This document shows positions 1 through 16,599 of a DNA stretch of 64,000 nucleotides, piece after piece; within the stretch, counting starts at the first letter, position 1; each line of letters starts with the position of its first letter. A model generated the notes under the pieces. The model saw nothing but the letters and a program-made list of their open reading frames with translations, did no database searches and was not told where the DNA came from. The DNA is taken from positions 29,224,445-29,288,444 of the forward strand of contig JANVCC010000022.1 in the NCBI GenBank assembly GCA_025345505.1, written 5' to 3'. The translations under genes and the position numbers were made by a program. The stretch is from Todiramphus chloris collaris (taxonomy: Eukaryota; Chordata; Aves; Coraciiformes; Alcedinidae).

Positions 1-805
1 TGGCAAAAAATTCCCAATGGTTCAGAATTCCTCATGGCTCGTAAACCACAGAGAGATAAAAAGGTGTTGAGGAAGAGGAGAGGAAGAGATGTCCACAAGT
101 GCATTGCTTGGGCATGTTGATGAATTGAGCTAAACTAGTTGTCAGCAGGGCTGTGCTGATTGGTACCAGCAAAGCAAGGAATTATGCCTGTGGGTTGGGT
201 GAAAGGAGGCTGTGGTCTCCCTCGCCTTCCCTTTCATTCCCTTGGTATGATTTAGATGAAACTCTCTTTGCCTAGAAGTTGTCTTCCTACTCCTGAACTT
301 CAGTTTTATTTCTCTTCTTCCCAGTTCCCCCTCTCAATCCCTGTGTGCCCTTGCTTTGGACTAGATCTGTACAGCCTTGGTGTGAACCCCTGTGAAGTAA
401 CACCAAGCACTGTTCCTTCCCCCAGGCTTCCTCTGCCCTTTCCTTATGTGTCTCACATGCATTGCTTTTGCTGAAGGTTTTTGCTGCTAGTCATCCCAGG
501 ACAGGCTGTCTGCGTTTCTGCTTCTCTCCTCAGAAAGCTTGGGAACAATTCAACCAGGAGGCCAGAGGGAGATCAAAGGTTTCTTTGGACTTGCAGGCAA
601 GAGGGTTGATTTGAAGCTCACTTTCTTTTATTTGAACTTAGGGTAGTGCCATTGAAAGAAATAAAATTCAAATGAAGTTTGTACTTTCATTCTTTTATTT
701 GTGTGTACAGTATTTTCCCTCCCTTAATTGGTGGGATTTTGCAACCTTGAAAGAGGATTTTTTGTCTTTGGTTGTGGGGATTTTTTTTCTTGCCAGGAAA
801 ATTTT

Positions 806-992
806 GATGTTGCGACATGGAAAACACAGGGCTTTGAATACTTGCCCTTTGTTGGAGAAAGAGCTCCATTAAGGGCTCGCATCTTTATACTGTTTATTGA
901 TGTGGAAGCCTTTCTTCTGAAGGCCCTTCTTTTCTTTTTCCTTAAAGAAAGGGCAACAATTCAAATACTCGGGTTTTCCATGTTATAACATC
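806..992. repeat. Imperfect inverted repeat, 48-bp arms with 91-bp spacer
   Basis: The left arm (806-853) and the reverse complement of the right arm (945-992) align without gaps over 48 bases, with 37 identities by my count, including a perfect 11-base block (ACATGGAAAAC) and a 9-base block. The structure could be a decayed MITE-like element or two copies of a dispersed repeat in opposite orientation. I do not recognise the family. Confidence 0.7.
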
Positions 993-3900
993 TGTGTATT
1001 TAGTTAGGGCACAGAAGAAGGGCTCATAAAAGCCCCAGTGTTTCCCCATCACATGTTTTTCCCTGAGGAAAGCTCTTACGCTGGGGGCAGTGTGTCTGTA
1101 TCTGAGAAGGAGCAGATGCATCAGAGTGACCAAGTGAAGCACCTGCCTCACCTTGTGCACAGTATGGGCCCATCATACCTCTTCAGGGTGACTCGAGATG
1201 TGGGAATACAGAACATAAACTGTGGTCCCTGCACTCCATCTGCTCAGTGCCCAGAATACTCATTCCCCAGCTGAAGCCAATGTCTGAATGGGGTGCCCTC
1301 TCCCACCACACTGCTGCTGGAAGGAATACAAAGACTACGGATGGTTTTCCTCAGCCTGAGACTCTTCAGTTTGACTTGTCAATTCAAATTAAGCTTTCCC
1401 TTGATCTTAGCTACCAAGCTGCTGGGTTTCAATCCGGCCCCACCTTTTGAAGCAGAGATGCCGTGAGAAGAGGAAGACAAGACTTGGAGAGAGAAGCACC
1501 ATGAGCCATCTCACTCTGCAACCCGTGGTCTCCTGACAGTGCCGCATTCCCAGTTCTGCTATTTGCTCCAGGGACTTCTGTATTCATATTAAGAAGTCAA
1601 AGAAGCAGAAGATGCCTAGAGTCAGACTCCTTAGGGCTGTTCCTCTACCTGGCACTGTGACCCCAGGTTCCTATCTGCCTCCTGACCCATCCAGCCCTCT
1701 TAAAGGCTTGCACATGTGCTGGACTTAAGTAGCCAAAGGGATTTCACTGGACACTGCTTACAAAAAGCAAGTTGCGTACATTGTGCCTGCCTTTCTGAGC
1801 ATGAGATCAAGGCAGGCTAAAAACAACTGCATTCTGTGCTTGAGCTTCACCGTGTGCAGCCACTCTTCTGGATGCTGGAAGGCAAGGTTCTCCGAGAGCC
1901 GCACTGAGCTGAGGTCAGGACTGGCTGCAGCAATGTGCAGTTGCTGCTTGGAATGGGCTGCTGGTGTCCAATCTGGGCAGTGAAATCCAAGGGTTGAAGG
2001 ATAGAAAAACGGGTTTAGCCTGCCTGTCTGATCATCTTTGGCCCCTTAGATGCCATGGACAGTGGAGAGACTCTTGAATTGATCCGTACACCTGTGTGCC
2101 CAGCAGTGCAAAGATAAAGGCATAGGAGGGAATTTTGCCTAGGTATGAAAAGAGAAGAGGAACTCGCCTGCACAACCAAATCAGAGCCCCCCGAAGGCTG
2201 GGAAGTCTGTGTTTGAATATGAACTTCATCCAGCCTAGGCTTTAGAAAAAGCAATGCTGTGACTTAGATTTCACAGTATATCTCTGCCCTTGGCTTATAT
2301 TTACCTGCTTGTACCTCTAGATGGGCACTCAGACCACTGTCAGTTGTAGAGACATTGCCACATAAATAAGTGGAAGCACTGAGTGCTTCTATTTTGGGAC
2401 ACAAATTCTTGTGTATTCCTGGGCTTCTGTGTCTGCTCAGAGGTGCTCTCTAAGCAGCCACGATCTTGCTTAACCCACCAGATTTCACAGGAAAATGGTG
2501 TGTAAAGCTGTATGGGGGCAGGATTCAATTAGCAAGGAGTTCATCACAACAGTTGGATTCACATCTACTGGAAAGTGGAAAAGGCCATCTCTTCAGTCAG
2601 CAGTCTCTTACTGGCAAAGCAGGAGACCTTCCTGCTGGGCTCTTACAGCCTAATTGCTCTTAGTTTAGTCTCCAGCTGATTGCATGATAGCTCTGTAAAA
2701 TGGCTTTGCCCTCTTTCGATATCTGTTCCTAGCCAGACATAGTCCTTGGCTTCTCTCTCCTTGATCTTTAACCAAACACTTTTGTTAATGCTCCTCCTTG
2801 CTTATTCTTTGGTCAAGTTTGTGGGAACTTCACCAAGTTTGCTGTTGGAAGTCCTTGGTCATGGACTGCACAGCCCATGAATCTGATTTCAGTTCTTGGA
2901 AGAGTGTAGGGGAAACCCAGCCTTGTTTCCACATTGGCTTTTATGCACTGCCAGTGGGGCAACTGCCAGTAAAAGGCAACTGCTGGTTTAAAGTGTACCA
3001 AGGGAGGAGAAAGTTCACAGTTCTTCTCTGTGATTATTTCTATGTCTTCTGGCATCTTGTCTGCGGAAACAGGAACTTTAAAAGGAGGTGAATGCTCACT
3101 AACATACTAAATCTCCTTACTCCTTTGGGAAGCCAGCCAAATCACCTTCCCAGTTTCACCTTCCTAAGGTTTGTCCTTGCCACTTTCCATTTTCTTATAG
3201 GTAAAAGTCTTCCTGAAGCTTTTATGCCACAAGATTACACCAGAAGCCAAGCTGCTTGCCTCTGGCCCTTTTTCTGTGCTGATGCTTCCAGGATGTGGTC
3301 CCCTCCTGCCGACAAAGGATTCAGATCTCACTCTCCTCTCTCACTGTTTACAATTCATGTAGTACAGAAGTGTTAGACTGGGGGGGGCGGGTTCTTTTTA
3401 TGGAGAGCACAATTAAAGTTAAAACAAGGACTTTCTCTGGCCATCCACATGATGCTTTACTTCGCATGAATAACCTATCTGAGGTTAACTTAAACCTTCA
3501 CTGCTGCATGTCTTTTTACTTGCATTTTGAAAGTGCCATTTTAAATGCTGCCTGGACTTGCTCACCTTTCTATGAATGCTGCAAGTGAATTCCCTTTAAA
3601 TAGCACCTGCTGACACAGCAGCTCTGCCTGTGTTTAGTGTGACGCCATGGCTGGGATCCAGGCAAGGTAGGAGTGTCAGGAGCACAGCCCTGTGCTGTCC
3701 CTTGGGTATCCCAACAGACACCCCTCCAGTGCTCATCACCTGCCCTTCTGCAGGGGATGCAAAGCTTTGGAGGGTCAGCAGCTGGGGATGGGTTGGTGGG
3801 TGTAAGAGCAGATCTGGATGCTTCTCATGTGTTTCATGGGAGGTTTCCAAATATGCCAAAGCAAGGGGAAGTCCCTAAGCAAATTACCATGCAGAATACA

Positions 3901-4050
3901 GCACATCCATCTCCACCTTCCTGCCCACGGCTTGTGCTTGGGCACCTGCCTTTTCCTGAGGGGGAGTGAGGGCAGGAGAGCCCAGCCCCCTGCAAGAAGC
4001 TGTCCTGTTCCACCCCAAGCTGGGTATGTGTGTTGGAGAGGGGAAGGGAG

Positions 4051-4084
4051 TTTGTGTTTGTCTGTGTGTGTTTGTGTGTGTGTT
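4051..4084. repeat. TG-rich microsatellite
   Basis: An imperfect (TG)n tract interrupted by TTTG and TCTG units lies in the upstream MRAS intron. On the other strand it reads as Thr-His repeats in spurious ORFs. Confidence 0.85.
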
Positions 4085-5912
4085 GGTTCTCAGCTCTCAG
4101 CCCTGCCCTGCCATTGCATCCAGCTGGTGCAGGAGTCAGATGAGGGCAGCCCAGCTTCTCCTTACAGGTTGGGCAGGTAGGAAGGATTAATTTCCTCTTC
4201 CGTCCTAGCCATGTGGTCCTGGCCCTATTCCATGTTAACAATTCTGCCCAGGGCACAGAAATTCACCAGCACATAGAATGTCTTTGGGTTGTTTTCCATT
4301 TTCCTTTTTTTTTTTTTTTTGTGTACAAGCTCTTTTTGTAGAAGCTCTTTTCACTTTAAGGGCTCATGGAAACAGACATTCAAGACCAGCTAAGGCAGGT
4401 GAATGAATGAGGTTGAAGGCTTTAAAAGGCCTGCCATCACCAAGGAAGGTCTCCAGGTCCTCCAGTGCAGCTGCCTTTCCTCCAGACATATAGCGAAGGT
4501 GTGTGAGCTGGCTTGTGGGGTGTGCTGTGACATGCAGCATGTCTGCCTGTGGCCACCCATGCTGATTCAGCAATTAACACAGGCAGCAAAGTGGGCTCTA
4601 TCCTGGCCCCATCTGGAAATTGGGGCAGCCTGAGTACTTACCCCTGAAGGGAACATCATGCTAGGACTCTGGGCCTGCTGAGACTAGAATAACCCTTATC
4701 AGGACCTGCTGCTCTGTCAGCAGTGTGCTCGCACCACAGTTTCCATCCACTGGTGCCCTGGGCTTTCCCCATCACCTGTGGGCAGCAGATACTTGTGTAT
4801 CTGTGTCTGTACAGTGGAGGCAGAAACAGTTTTCCCACCCAGCCCAGTTGATGGGTATGTGAAAACATTCCCAGTCATCATTAAGGTGTTTGCATCTAGG
4901 ATACAAAGATGTATTAGGACTATTACTTCTGAGCAGATGATGGACTTTGAGCTCATGCTGCATTTGTACTGGCATTGCCTAAACTGATGAACTCCTCTTG
5001 GACCCTTCTCCTGCCAGTCAAAATCCTGGCAGTGTACAAAGCCAAGGCACAAGATTTGGCATTGATGTGTGCATCAGTATGTGGTGTTTACCCAGAAGGC
5101 TCATGTATCTTGCTCCACATGTGGTCCATGAAGTAGCTGATGGCACCCCCTGCAAAGCAAAAGATGGAGAACCAGTGAGTTATGGTCACATTAGAGAGGA
5201 GGTTAATCTAATGGGGAACAGCATCTGGGTTGATGATACAGCTGGGGTGTTCTAGGGAAGCATAGATTTAGGCATTGTCAATGCATGGAATCATGATTGC
5301 TGTATATGTAAGTCACTTAAAGCTCTTCCACCACTTTCAGTGAGCTTCTCGACATCAGCACACCATGTGGGACTGAATATTTAAGGGGAGTACAGTCTTC
5401 CTCTGAAAGCACATAGTTGTGTAGAAATAACATCCAGGTATTGAGGAAAGGACAATGCTTGTAACTATTACTCTGGGTCATCTCCCAGCTCTGCTTCACC
5501 ATGCACTTTGTAGATCGTCCCTGACATTTAAACTGGCATTTACTTACTCTTCCAGTCTTGGTTTTTTCCATACAGGGAACGGAGAGAGCTGGGAGAGGGA
5601 AAGATGGAGGGTTGTGAAATATTTTAAGCCATACCTTGACAGAGGAGTAACTCCCCAAGTTCAGTGGTCAGTATTTGGTACTGGAAAATGAAAGTAAAAT
5701 CCATGTAGTCTTCTTCCCCTCCATCCGCTCCCAGCGTAGACACGTGGTGAGTGGGGTCTGGAAGTGTTTTTTGTTTTGTAACAAGAAACCACCTTGTCTA
5801 TCTAATTTGCTTTCATCAAATCTTGCAGACCTTGGGAGAACCAAGCCCAGAGGAGGCAAAAAGGCCACTTAGGACACTTAGCAATGACAGCAGCTGCAGA
5901 TCCTCACAGTAA

Positions 5913-10775
<4,863 letters not shown>

Positions 10776-10855
10776 ATTCCCTATATAGAAACTAGCGCCA
10801 AGGACCCACCTCTAAACGTTGACAAGGCTTTCCACGATCTCGTAAGGGTGATAAG
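10776..10855 (+). CDS. MRAS: MRAS coding exon carrying the G5 motif ETSAK
   Basis: This exon encodes 26 full codons from [10 protein letters not shown] to HDLVRVI, plus two bases of a split arginine codon. ETSAK is the G5 motif, which contacts the guanine base. FHDLVRVIR forms the final alpha helix of the G domain. The acceptor is CCTCCAG and the donor is AAG/gtaagc. The reading frame continues from the NKVD exon in phase 0 and runs into the terminal exon in phase 2. All three GTPase motifs available in this window are intact, which supports a functional gene rather than a pseudogene. Confidence 0.97.
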
Positions 10856-13800
10856 GTAAGCTGCAAACTCTTAACTTGCTCATTGCCCATGGATGGGACA
10901 TGTAGGAGCCCTGCCTCAGAGAGCCACAATCTGACTTTTGGGGAGCAGGGGCCAGGTACTTTGGTTGGGGGTGAGAGATTTCTGGGGTTTATTGAACTTT
11001 CTTGACCTTTATCTGCATATGGATGTTACTAGCACTTGGTTACCCTTGCAGGACATCAGTGCTAGGCAGGTTGATAACTAGCTATGGCTGTGATGAAAAT
11101 ATATTATTCAATGAACAGTGCAAAGCCTACTATAATAATCAGCTTTAAAAGGCCAGCATTAAAAGCTCTGGACCATTAATTTGGGTTTTCATATCTTTGT
11201 CCTCTGAGGGTCTCATGTTGCCAGAGGTTAAAAACAACTAGCAAAATTCTACAAAATTCTAATACTGTAGGTGACTTCTAACATTTTCTGCTCGCTAAAT
11301 GGAAAAAATTAAGCCGCTTTGTATGAGAAACAGCATGACCTAATGGCTAAGCCACAGGTTTCCTCCTCAGACTGCAGAGTTGTTCCCAGTTTTGGCATGA
11401 GCTGCTTTTGCTCTCTTCGGCAAACGCTGGCTCTCGGTCACACCCCTGCTCTGGGTGCTGGTGGGAAGGGACTGCCTTCCAAAATCCCGGCTGCCCTGCA
11501 GGAAAAGAGCTGCACACACATCTCGGCTCTTGGCTGATAATCTCAAATCTCTCAGAGAAGATTTGTTTTTCTGACACCAGTTGTCTGCCAGATTTTTCTG
11601 GGCCCTCATTTTTCATGTTTTGGGAGGGCGCTGAGCTGAAATCATGCTCCTCCCTGCCGTGCAGTCAAAGTGCCTCACTCGGCAATTAAACCATGATGCA
11701 TTTATTCACAGCATATCTGTACTTGTGAATATCTTAGCACAGCCTCAAGTCAGCCTCTATCAAAAGCAGATGGTACTGCCCACTCTTCCCACATGTCTCA
11801 AAAGCAGGGGGCAGAAAGTCTTTGGAGAACTACAGAGCTGAGCTGGAAACATCCCAAGCTATTTCCTAACTGTTCTGTAACTCGGCATTAGCTCGCTAAA
11901 TATTACTTTTGTGTTGCAGCGAGCTCTTACCACCATCTATTCTACTCTGGGGAAAAAAAAACCCAAAACAACAAACATAGCCAAAATAAGATTTTGAGGC
12001 TCTGTTTCCTTTCTCTACATAATGTGACTCCAGACAGGCTGGAAGGAGCATTGTAATGAGACATCACTAAATTCGAGCCCTGAAAATGCACTCCATAACC
12101 TCAAATCTAGGTGACACACCTCAGGAGCCTGAGTAGTTACTATGAAAGTTATTGCCAGCCAGGTGAAATCCTCCATGGCATCAGAGGCACCAGAGATGTT
12201 CATAAGAGCCTGAAATTGGGTTAAGTCAGAGATCATAGAGATACTGTGTGCTGTTTGGTTTGAATTTGGTTTTTGTTGGGGTTTCTTTGTTGTTGACGGT
12301 TGGACGTGATGATCTTGGAGGTCTTTTCCAGCCGTGGCAATTCTGTGATCTAGCTGGTCATTTGCCACAGTAGCTTTACTTAATCTTTGGACATTGCCAA
12401 CTGTCCGCAGCCATAGGATGTATCACCCACCAAGTATTGATTTTTGGGTTTTTTTTAAAGTGAGTTTTTCCAATAAAATGTAAATTTACAGCTCCTTAAT
12501 AACAGTGTCATTCCTGGAGTGCTTTACAAATGTAGAGGCTCCTCAGAGCCCATGTGAGTTTGCAGGCTGAGAACTCTCGTTCAGGGTTGGCACTGTTTGT
12601 GCTCCTTGTACTTGGCTGATTCCCAGTTTATTTATCATCATGCAAGAAACTGTTGTCTGGAAGTAATCCAGAAAGGAGTGGAGTGATTGAGTCCACCTGG
12701 TAGATTTATTTTTATTAACTTCTTGAAACCCCTTTTATGCTGCAGCAGTGTGTACACAAGGACTGTCACAGCAGATAACTTGAGTGGATGAGGGACATGG
12801 TTTTCTGGATCCCTAAAACAGTTCCATAACACTGTGAACAGCTTGTGGCTGCTTAGCATTTATCCAAATTTACTTCAAAGTATTTTTTTTTATTTCAGCT
12901 ATTTAGTTTTGAGCTTTAAAGTTTTGTGTTTTTCATGCCTCCAGCCTTCATGCTTGCTGAAAAGAAAAATTTTGTTAGTTAAAGCTGAGTTTTTCAGGTG
13001 GTTGCAAGCATTTGGGAGTGGAGGCTGTTAGCAAAACACCAGCTACAGCCATAATGATTTGTCCCACAGCCATGTTTCATCCTAGTCTGGATAACTTGAT
13101 CTAAACACTCAGTTTAGTGCCTGGCATACTACATAGCAAAGAGCCTGGTTTTGAACTATTCAGACTTTCAGGCTGGTTATTTAGACACTGTTTGAGTCGA
13201 TGGAAGCTGCTGGTGTTTCTGTGGTTTATCTTGCAATAAAATCTAAGTTTACAGGCTGCCTGTTGGGTGGTTAAACTACAAAGCCTTCATCTGTTGAATC
13301 TGCACCACTGGGCTGACTGAGTGGCTGCTGCAAACTGGTACAGTTGCAAACAGGCATTTAGGCAATGCCTCATCTTAATGAAAAGGGAGAGCACCCAACA
13401 TAATGTGAGCTTGCTCACAACCCACCTGGCTGATGGGGGCTACCGTGGTGCCGTGCAGGAGGTCTCAGCTGTGTGTTTCTGGTGACTGTGACTTCAGACT
13501 GCCGGGGACATCTTTCTGGTCTCAGCTCGCTCTCTATGCTCTGGTGCTCTTCACAGCTTCCAGGGGAGGCCAGAGCCCCATCCACAGCAGACTATGACAT
13601 TGTTATTTTTTAGTCACCATCCATAACCAATTCCACAGCAGCACAGCTGGCTAAGGGCAATGTCAGCTGAAAGCAGATCTTTCCAGGAGGGCTTGTTTCT
13701 CTGCTCACTTTGTATCTCTTTCTACCTCTTCCCTAATGGGTGTTAGCAGTAGTGTGGTAGATGACGGTTGCATTGCTTAAGAGCATCTCTGCTTCTCAGA

Positions 13801-14099
13801 GCAGCCCCCTGGCAGGGGAGGAAGCAGCAGATCACCCGGAGCAACTGGCAGGATGTACATCCCCGCCGTTGGACTTAATGTTTGTTTATGGCTTCTTTCC
13901 TCCTTCCTTAAAAACGCGGGCAGTTCTCTTGTTAGCTGTGTGGCATGAAAAGCCATGTGGTGATATATATGTAAATATACGTGTGCATTAAAATATACAT
14001 ATAGCCAGTTCTACTGGCTGCCCAGGGCTCTGGAAGCTGATGTTCTGCCCTTGCCTTGTGTCTCAGCCGCTTACTTTCCTTTCTGTCTCACAAAAACAG
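10856..14099 (+). other. MRAS last intron
   Basis: This 3.2-kb intron runs from AAG/gtaagc to aaaacag/G. It contains a CR1 3'-end fragment near 12252-12350 and is otherwise unremarkable. Short AT-rich patches occur near 13960-14000. Confidence 0.9.
12252..12350 (+). mobile_element. CR1 LINE 3'-terminal fragment
   Basis: A GT-rich stretch leads into GGTTGGACGTGATGATCTTG, then a segment close to GAGGTCTTTTCCA and an ATTCTGTGAT end. This is the typical 3' tail of avian CR1 elements (GGTTGGACTTGATGATC then ATTCTATGAT). Only about 100 bp remain, with no coding part. A 5'-truncated, old insertion is inferred. Confidence 0.75.
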
Positions 14100-14199
14100 G
14101 CAACAGATCCCAGAGAAAAGCCAGAAGAAGAAGAAAAAGACCAAATGGCGGGGGGACAGAGCCACGGGCTCCCACAAACTCCAGTGTGTGATTTTGTGA
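14100..14199 (+). CDS. MRAS: MRAS terminal coding exon: polybasic tail and CVIL CAAX box
   Basis: The exon starts after AAAACAG at 14099. Its first base completes the split arginine codon, and 32 codons plus TGA follow. The product is the C-terminal hypervariable region, QQIPEKSQ, then a KKKKK run, KTKWRGDR and finally KLQCVIL. The last four residues are a CAAX box; a terminal leucine usually directs geranylgeranylation, and with the lysine cluster it anchors the protein to the plasma membrane. The four exons in this window add up to residues 65-208, the expected end of a 208-residue M-Ras. The lysine-codon run lies in a purine-rich stretch but the frame is clean. The 3' UTR follows directly. 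Confidence 0.97.
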
Positions 14200-14498
14200 C
14201 AGGACCACCTGGGGAGTGCCTTGGACTCCTGCCTCCTCCCCCCTTGACGCACTGCCAGCCCAGGCGAGGAGAGCAGCGCGATGCCCGCCCGGCCCCGCTG
14301 CCCCCCAGAGCCCCGCAGGGCTGCGGCCCAGAGGAGGCGGCTCCAGGGGGGCCGGGCCCTGCTGGAGGGGGCTGCGTGTTGAGGCCGGAATGGGAGCCCT
14401 GTCAGTGGGAGGCAGAAGAGATCAGCAGGACCTCGACTCTCGAACATCCCCAGCACCTTCCAGGGGCCTCCACGATGTTTATTTAAGAAAAAAAAAAA

Positions 14499-14519
14499 GG
14501 GGGGGGGGGGGGGGGGGGG
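14499..14519 (+). repeat. G21 homopolymer in the MRAS 3' UTR
   Basis: An A11 run is followed directly by 21 consecutive G and then purine-rich sequence (about 14520-14555). This is a simple-sequence tract able to form G-quadruplex structure in DNA or in the transcript. Length is probably polymorphic and prone to sequencing error. Confidence 0.9.
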
Positions 14520-15054
14520 AGAAAAAGAAGGAAAAAAAAAAAAGTAAAAAAAAAGTGTTGGTTTTATCTGCAAACATTTCTCCTTGTGACCCATTTCTGA
14601 ACAGCCATGAATAGCCTCCTGTTTGGTACAGTCGTCTGTGTATTTGTGGGGGAAGGGAAAAGGCTTTTCTTTTCTTTCTCTAATATTTTTTTTTTTCCTC
14701 TTCTCCTTTTTCGTTGTTTGCTCAGCGAGTGCTGGGTTGCACAGGAACACGGCCGGGGTTAGATTTTTTGCACTGAACTCTCTCTTAGGCAGCAGTGCCA
14801 AAACACGACTTCATATGAAAGTGCATAGATTTGGAGGAAGAAAATGAATTCCAGCTGCTCTGGGTGCTCCAGACATTGTGTCAGACTCTGGAGGGCAGCC
14901 AGCTCAAAGACCATAAACTCCAGCTTAGGAAAGGAGGTTTAAGCTTGGATTATATTTTTTTTTTTCCCTTACTCTTTGTCAAGAGGTTTTGTTTCTGGTT
15001 TGTAATTTGGGGCATGTCAAACTTGAGATGTTTTGTTAACCTGGAAGTATTTAA

Positions 15055-15060
15055 ATTAAA
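15055..15060 (+). terminator. MRAS: Candidate proximal poly(A) signal of MRAS (ATTAAA)
   Basis: ATTAAA is the commonest variant hexamer. A GT/T-rich patch follows within 30 bases, and then a strongly G-rich block (15097-15132) containing several GGGGAG-like motifs, which often mark pause sites behind poly(A) sites. The placement is inferred. Confidence 0.5.
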
Positions 15061-15096
15061 GTAATTTACAAATGGAAGGGTATGTCGTCTTTAAGT

Positions 15097-15132
15097 GAGG
15101 GGGAGGAGAGGGGAGGGAAGGGAGAGGGGAAG
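15097..15132 (+). repeat. G-rich (GGGA/GGAG) simple repeat
   Basis: A purine tract of repeated GGGGAG and GGGA units lies about 40 bases after the ATTAAA at 15055. Its position behind a candidate poly(A) site suggests a transcription pause element, but it may simply be low-complexity sequence. Confidence 0.7.
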
Positions 15133-16593
15133 TAAAACCTGAACTGACTTTGTTATCTGGGTGTTAAATTTCTCCCTCATAAATGTGTGCAAAGTGGTGT
15201 GATCTAAATCCCTCTTTATTATTCCTTAACCTTTCCCTGCAAAGCTGCTCTCGGGTACATGAATTGTTTTGTTTCTCCCAGGCTCATCTCGCATACAAAA
15301 AAAAAATTCTGTTTATGGGCTTTGGCTCAATGTTTCTTCATTTCTTCTCCCTCCATCGCAGAGAATTGGTGAAGTTTGAAAATAATTCAAGTGGGATGTG
15401 TCTCTTCATAAGCTTACTGTATCTAAAATGTCTCCCTGAAAACAGCGAAGACTAAATATCCTTATGCCTTATGAAGAGGCAAGGCAGAAAGCCTGCAGCC
15501 ATTCAAGCAGCCATCTGTGGGACCAGAAATATGGTTGTGCACATCCTGGAGGGGTCACATTTTCTTTCACACCTTTCCTAGCACTAAGAATTGCGGTAGC
15601 AAATTTTTCTATAATTTAATGAATTGTCATCTGCTGGACAGAAGCCATCAGCTCCATTCACAGGGTCACCAAATCCATTTAAAAGTAACAACTTGATTTT
15701 CATCAGCTTGAATCCTATTCAAATATGCTTTATGGGCATGACTTGAAATATTGGCAGAGTATGAATGTCTGAGATTTATGTGTCTGAGTGCAGAAAATCC
15801 TGGAATTGGATATTGCAGATCCATTCAAGATGGTGCATCGTCACAGATGTAGTTGTTTATGTTTGTCTTCGCAACGTATTTGCCACCACATTTTACTTCT
15901 TGACTCTTTGCCAGGCCACCTTTTAAAATGGGAGTGGACTGATGATTATTTTTCAGGTGAGTGAGGCTAATGAAAACATTTTCCTAGTTTATCCAGTCTT
16001 CATCACAGCCAGAAGATGGCAAATGTCTGCGGCTGGCTCAGCAAGCCGCTTACTGTAATGCTGGCTCCGCTGCCTCCGACCCTTTTGTGTGATGACAGAT
16101 GCTGGGGATGGATTAAGGAGGGGAATATTGGAAAGAAACATCTTTCATGGACTCTTAACATTGGAAGCGGGCCATATAATTCAGTAAAGTTGCAACACCC
16201 TGTGTCAACTGAGATCTGGCTCCAGACCATTGTACCTTTTCTCCCACTATATTGTTTCCTTGTTGGGTGAACTGTGGTGACTGAAACCAACAGGGTCAAA
16301 TCCCAGCTTTTGAGACCTGCCACTAGCATCCAGGGCTGAAGAGCTCCCCGTAGGCATCTCATTTGTTCTGCCTTGAAAACCTCCAGTAAATCAGAAGGTA
16401 TCTGGTATTTGCAATCAACCCAATTTGCTATAACCCCCGTTACCACTTTTCCTGCCAGAATCCCTGTCTAGCCTGACTACTGGCTTATTCTTTTTTTAAT
16501 TACACACATCTAATGCTATGGAATATACACACAAGAAGATGATGGCATTTGCAAGGAGCCCTATTAATACCCCTTAGAGCCCTTCCACTTAAA

Positions 16594-16599
16594 AATAAA
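16594..16599 (+). terminator. MRAS: Candidate distal poly(A) signal of MRAS (AATAAA)
   Basis: This is the first canonical AATAAA on the + strand after the MRAS stop codon, about 2.4 kb downstream. It may end a longer 3' UTR, or it may be a chance occurrence in AT-rich DNA. No strong GT-rich element was noted directly behind it. Confidence 0.3.

Larger units (their letters stand above)
14200..15080 (+). other. MRAS: MRAS 3' UTR (proximal version; end uncertain)
   Basis: The sequence after the TGA is untranslated. The first 200 bases are GC-rich, followed by an A11 run, a G21 run (14499-14519) and further purine-rich sequence. The first usable poly(A) hexamer is ATTAAA at 15055, so a short 3' UTR of about 0.9 kb is plausible. 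A canonical AATAAA occurs later at 16594, so a longer form of about 2.4 kb is possible. Only transcript data can settle the end. Confidence 0.6.

Noticed and set aside
3834-4256. Antisense 140-codon frame with Thr-His repeats
   Set aside because: It spans a TG microsatellite; the repeat explains the open frame.
14088-14801. Antisense open frame of 237 codons over the MRAS terminal exon
   Set aside because: It is the shadow of the MRAS exon plus purine-rich low-complexity sequence, giving Phe/Pro/Lys-rich nonsense.
16210-16340. MIR-like or tRNA-like segment with GGGTCAAATCCCAGC
   Set aside because: Only a B-box-like word matches; no A box, cloverleaf or flanking MIR sequence could be aligned with confidence.
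16003-16446. Minus-strand open frame of 147 codons
   Set aside because: No recognisable family, no splice context or promoter, and composition like the surrounding DNA.
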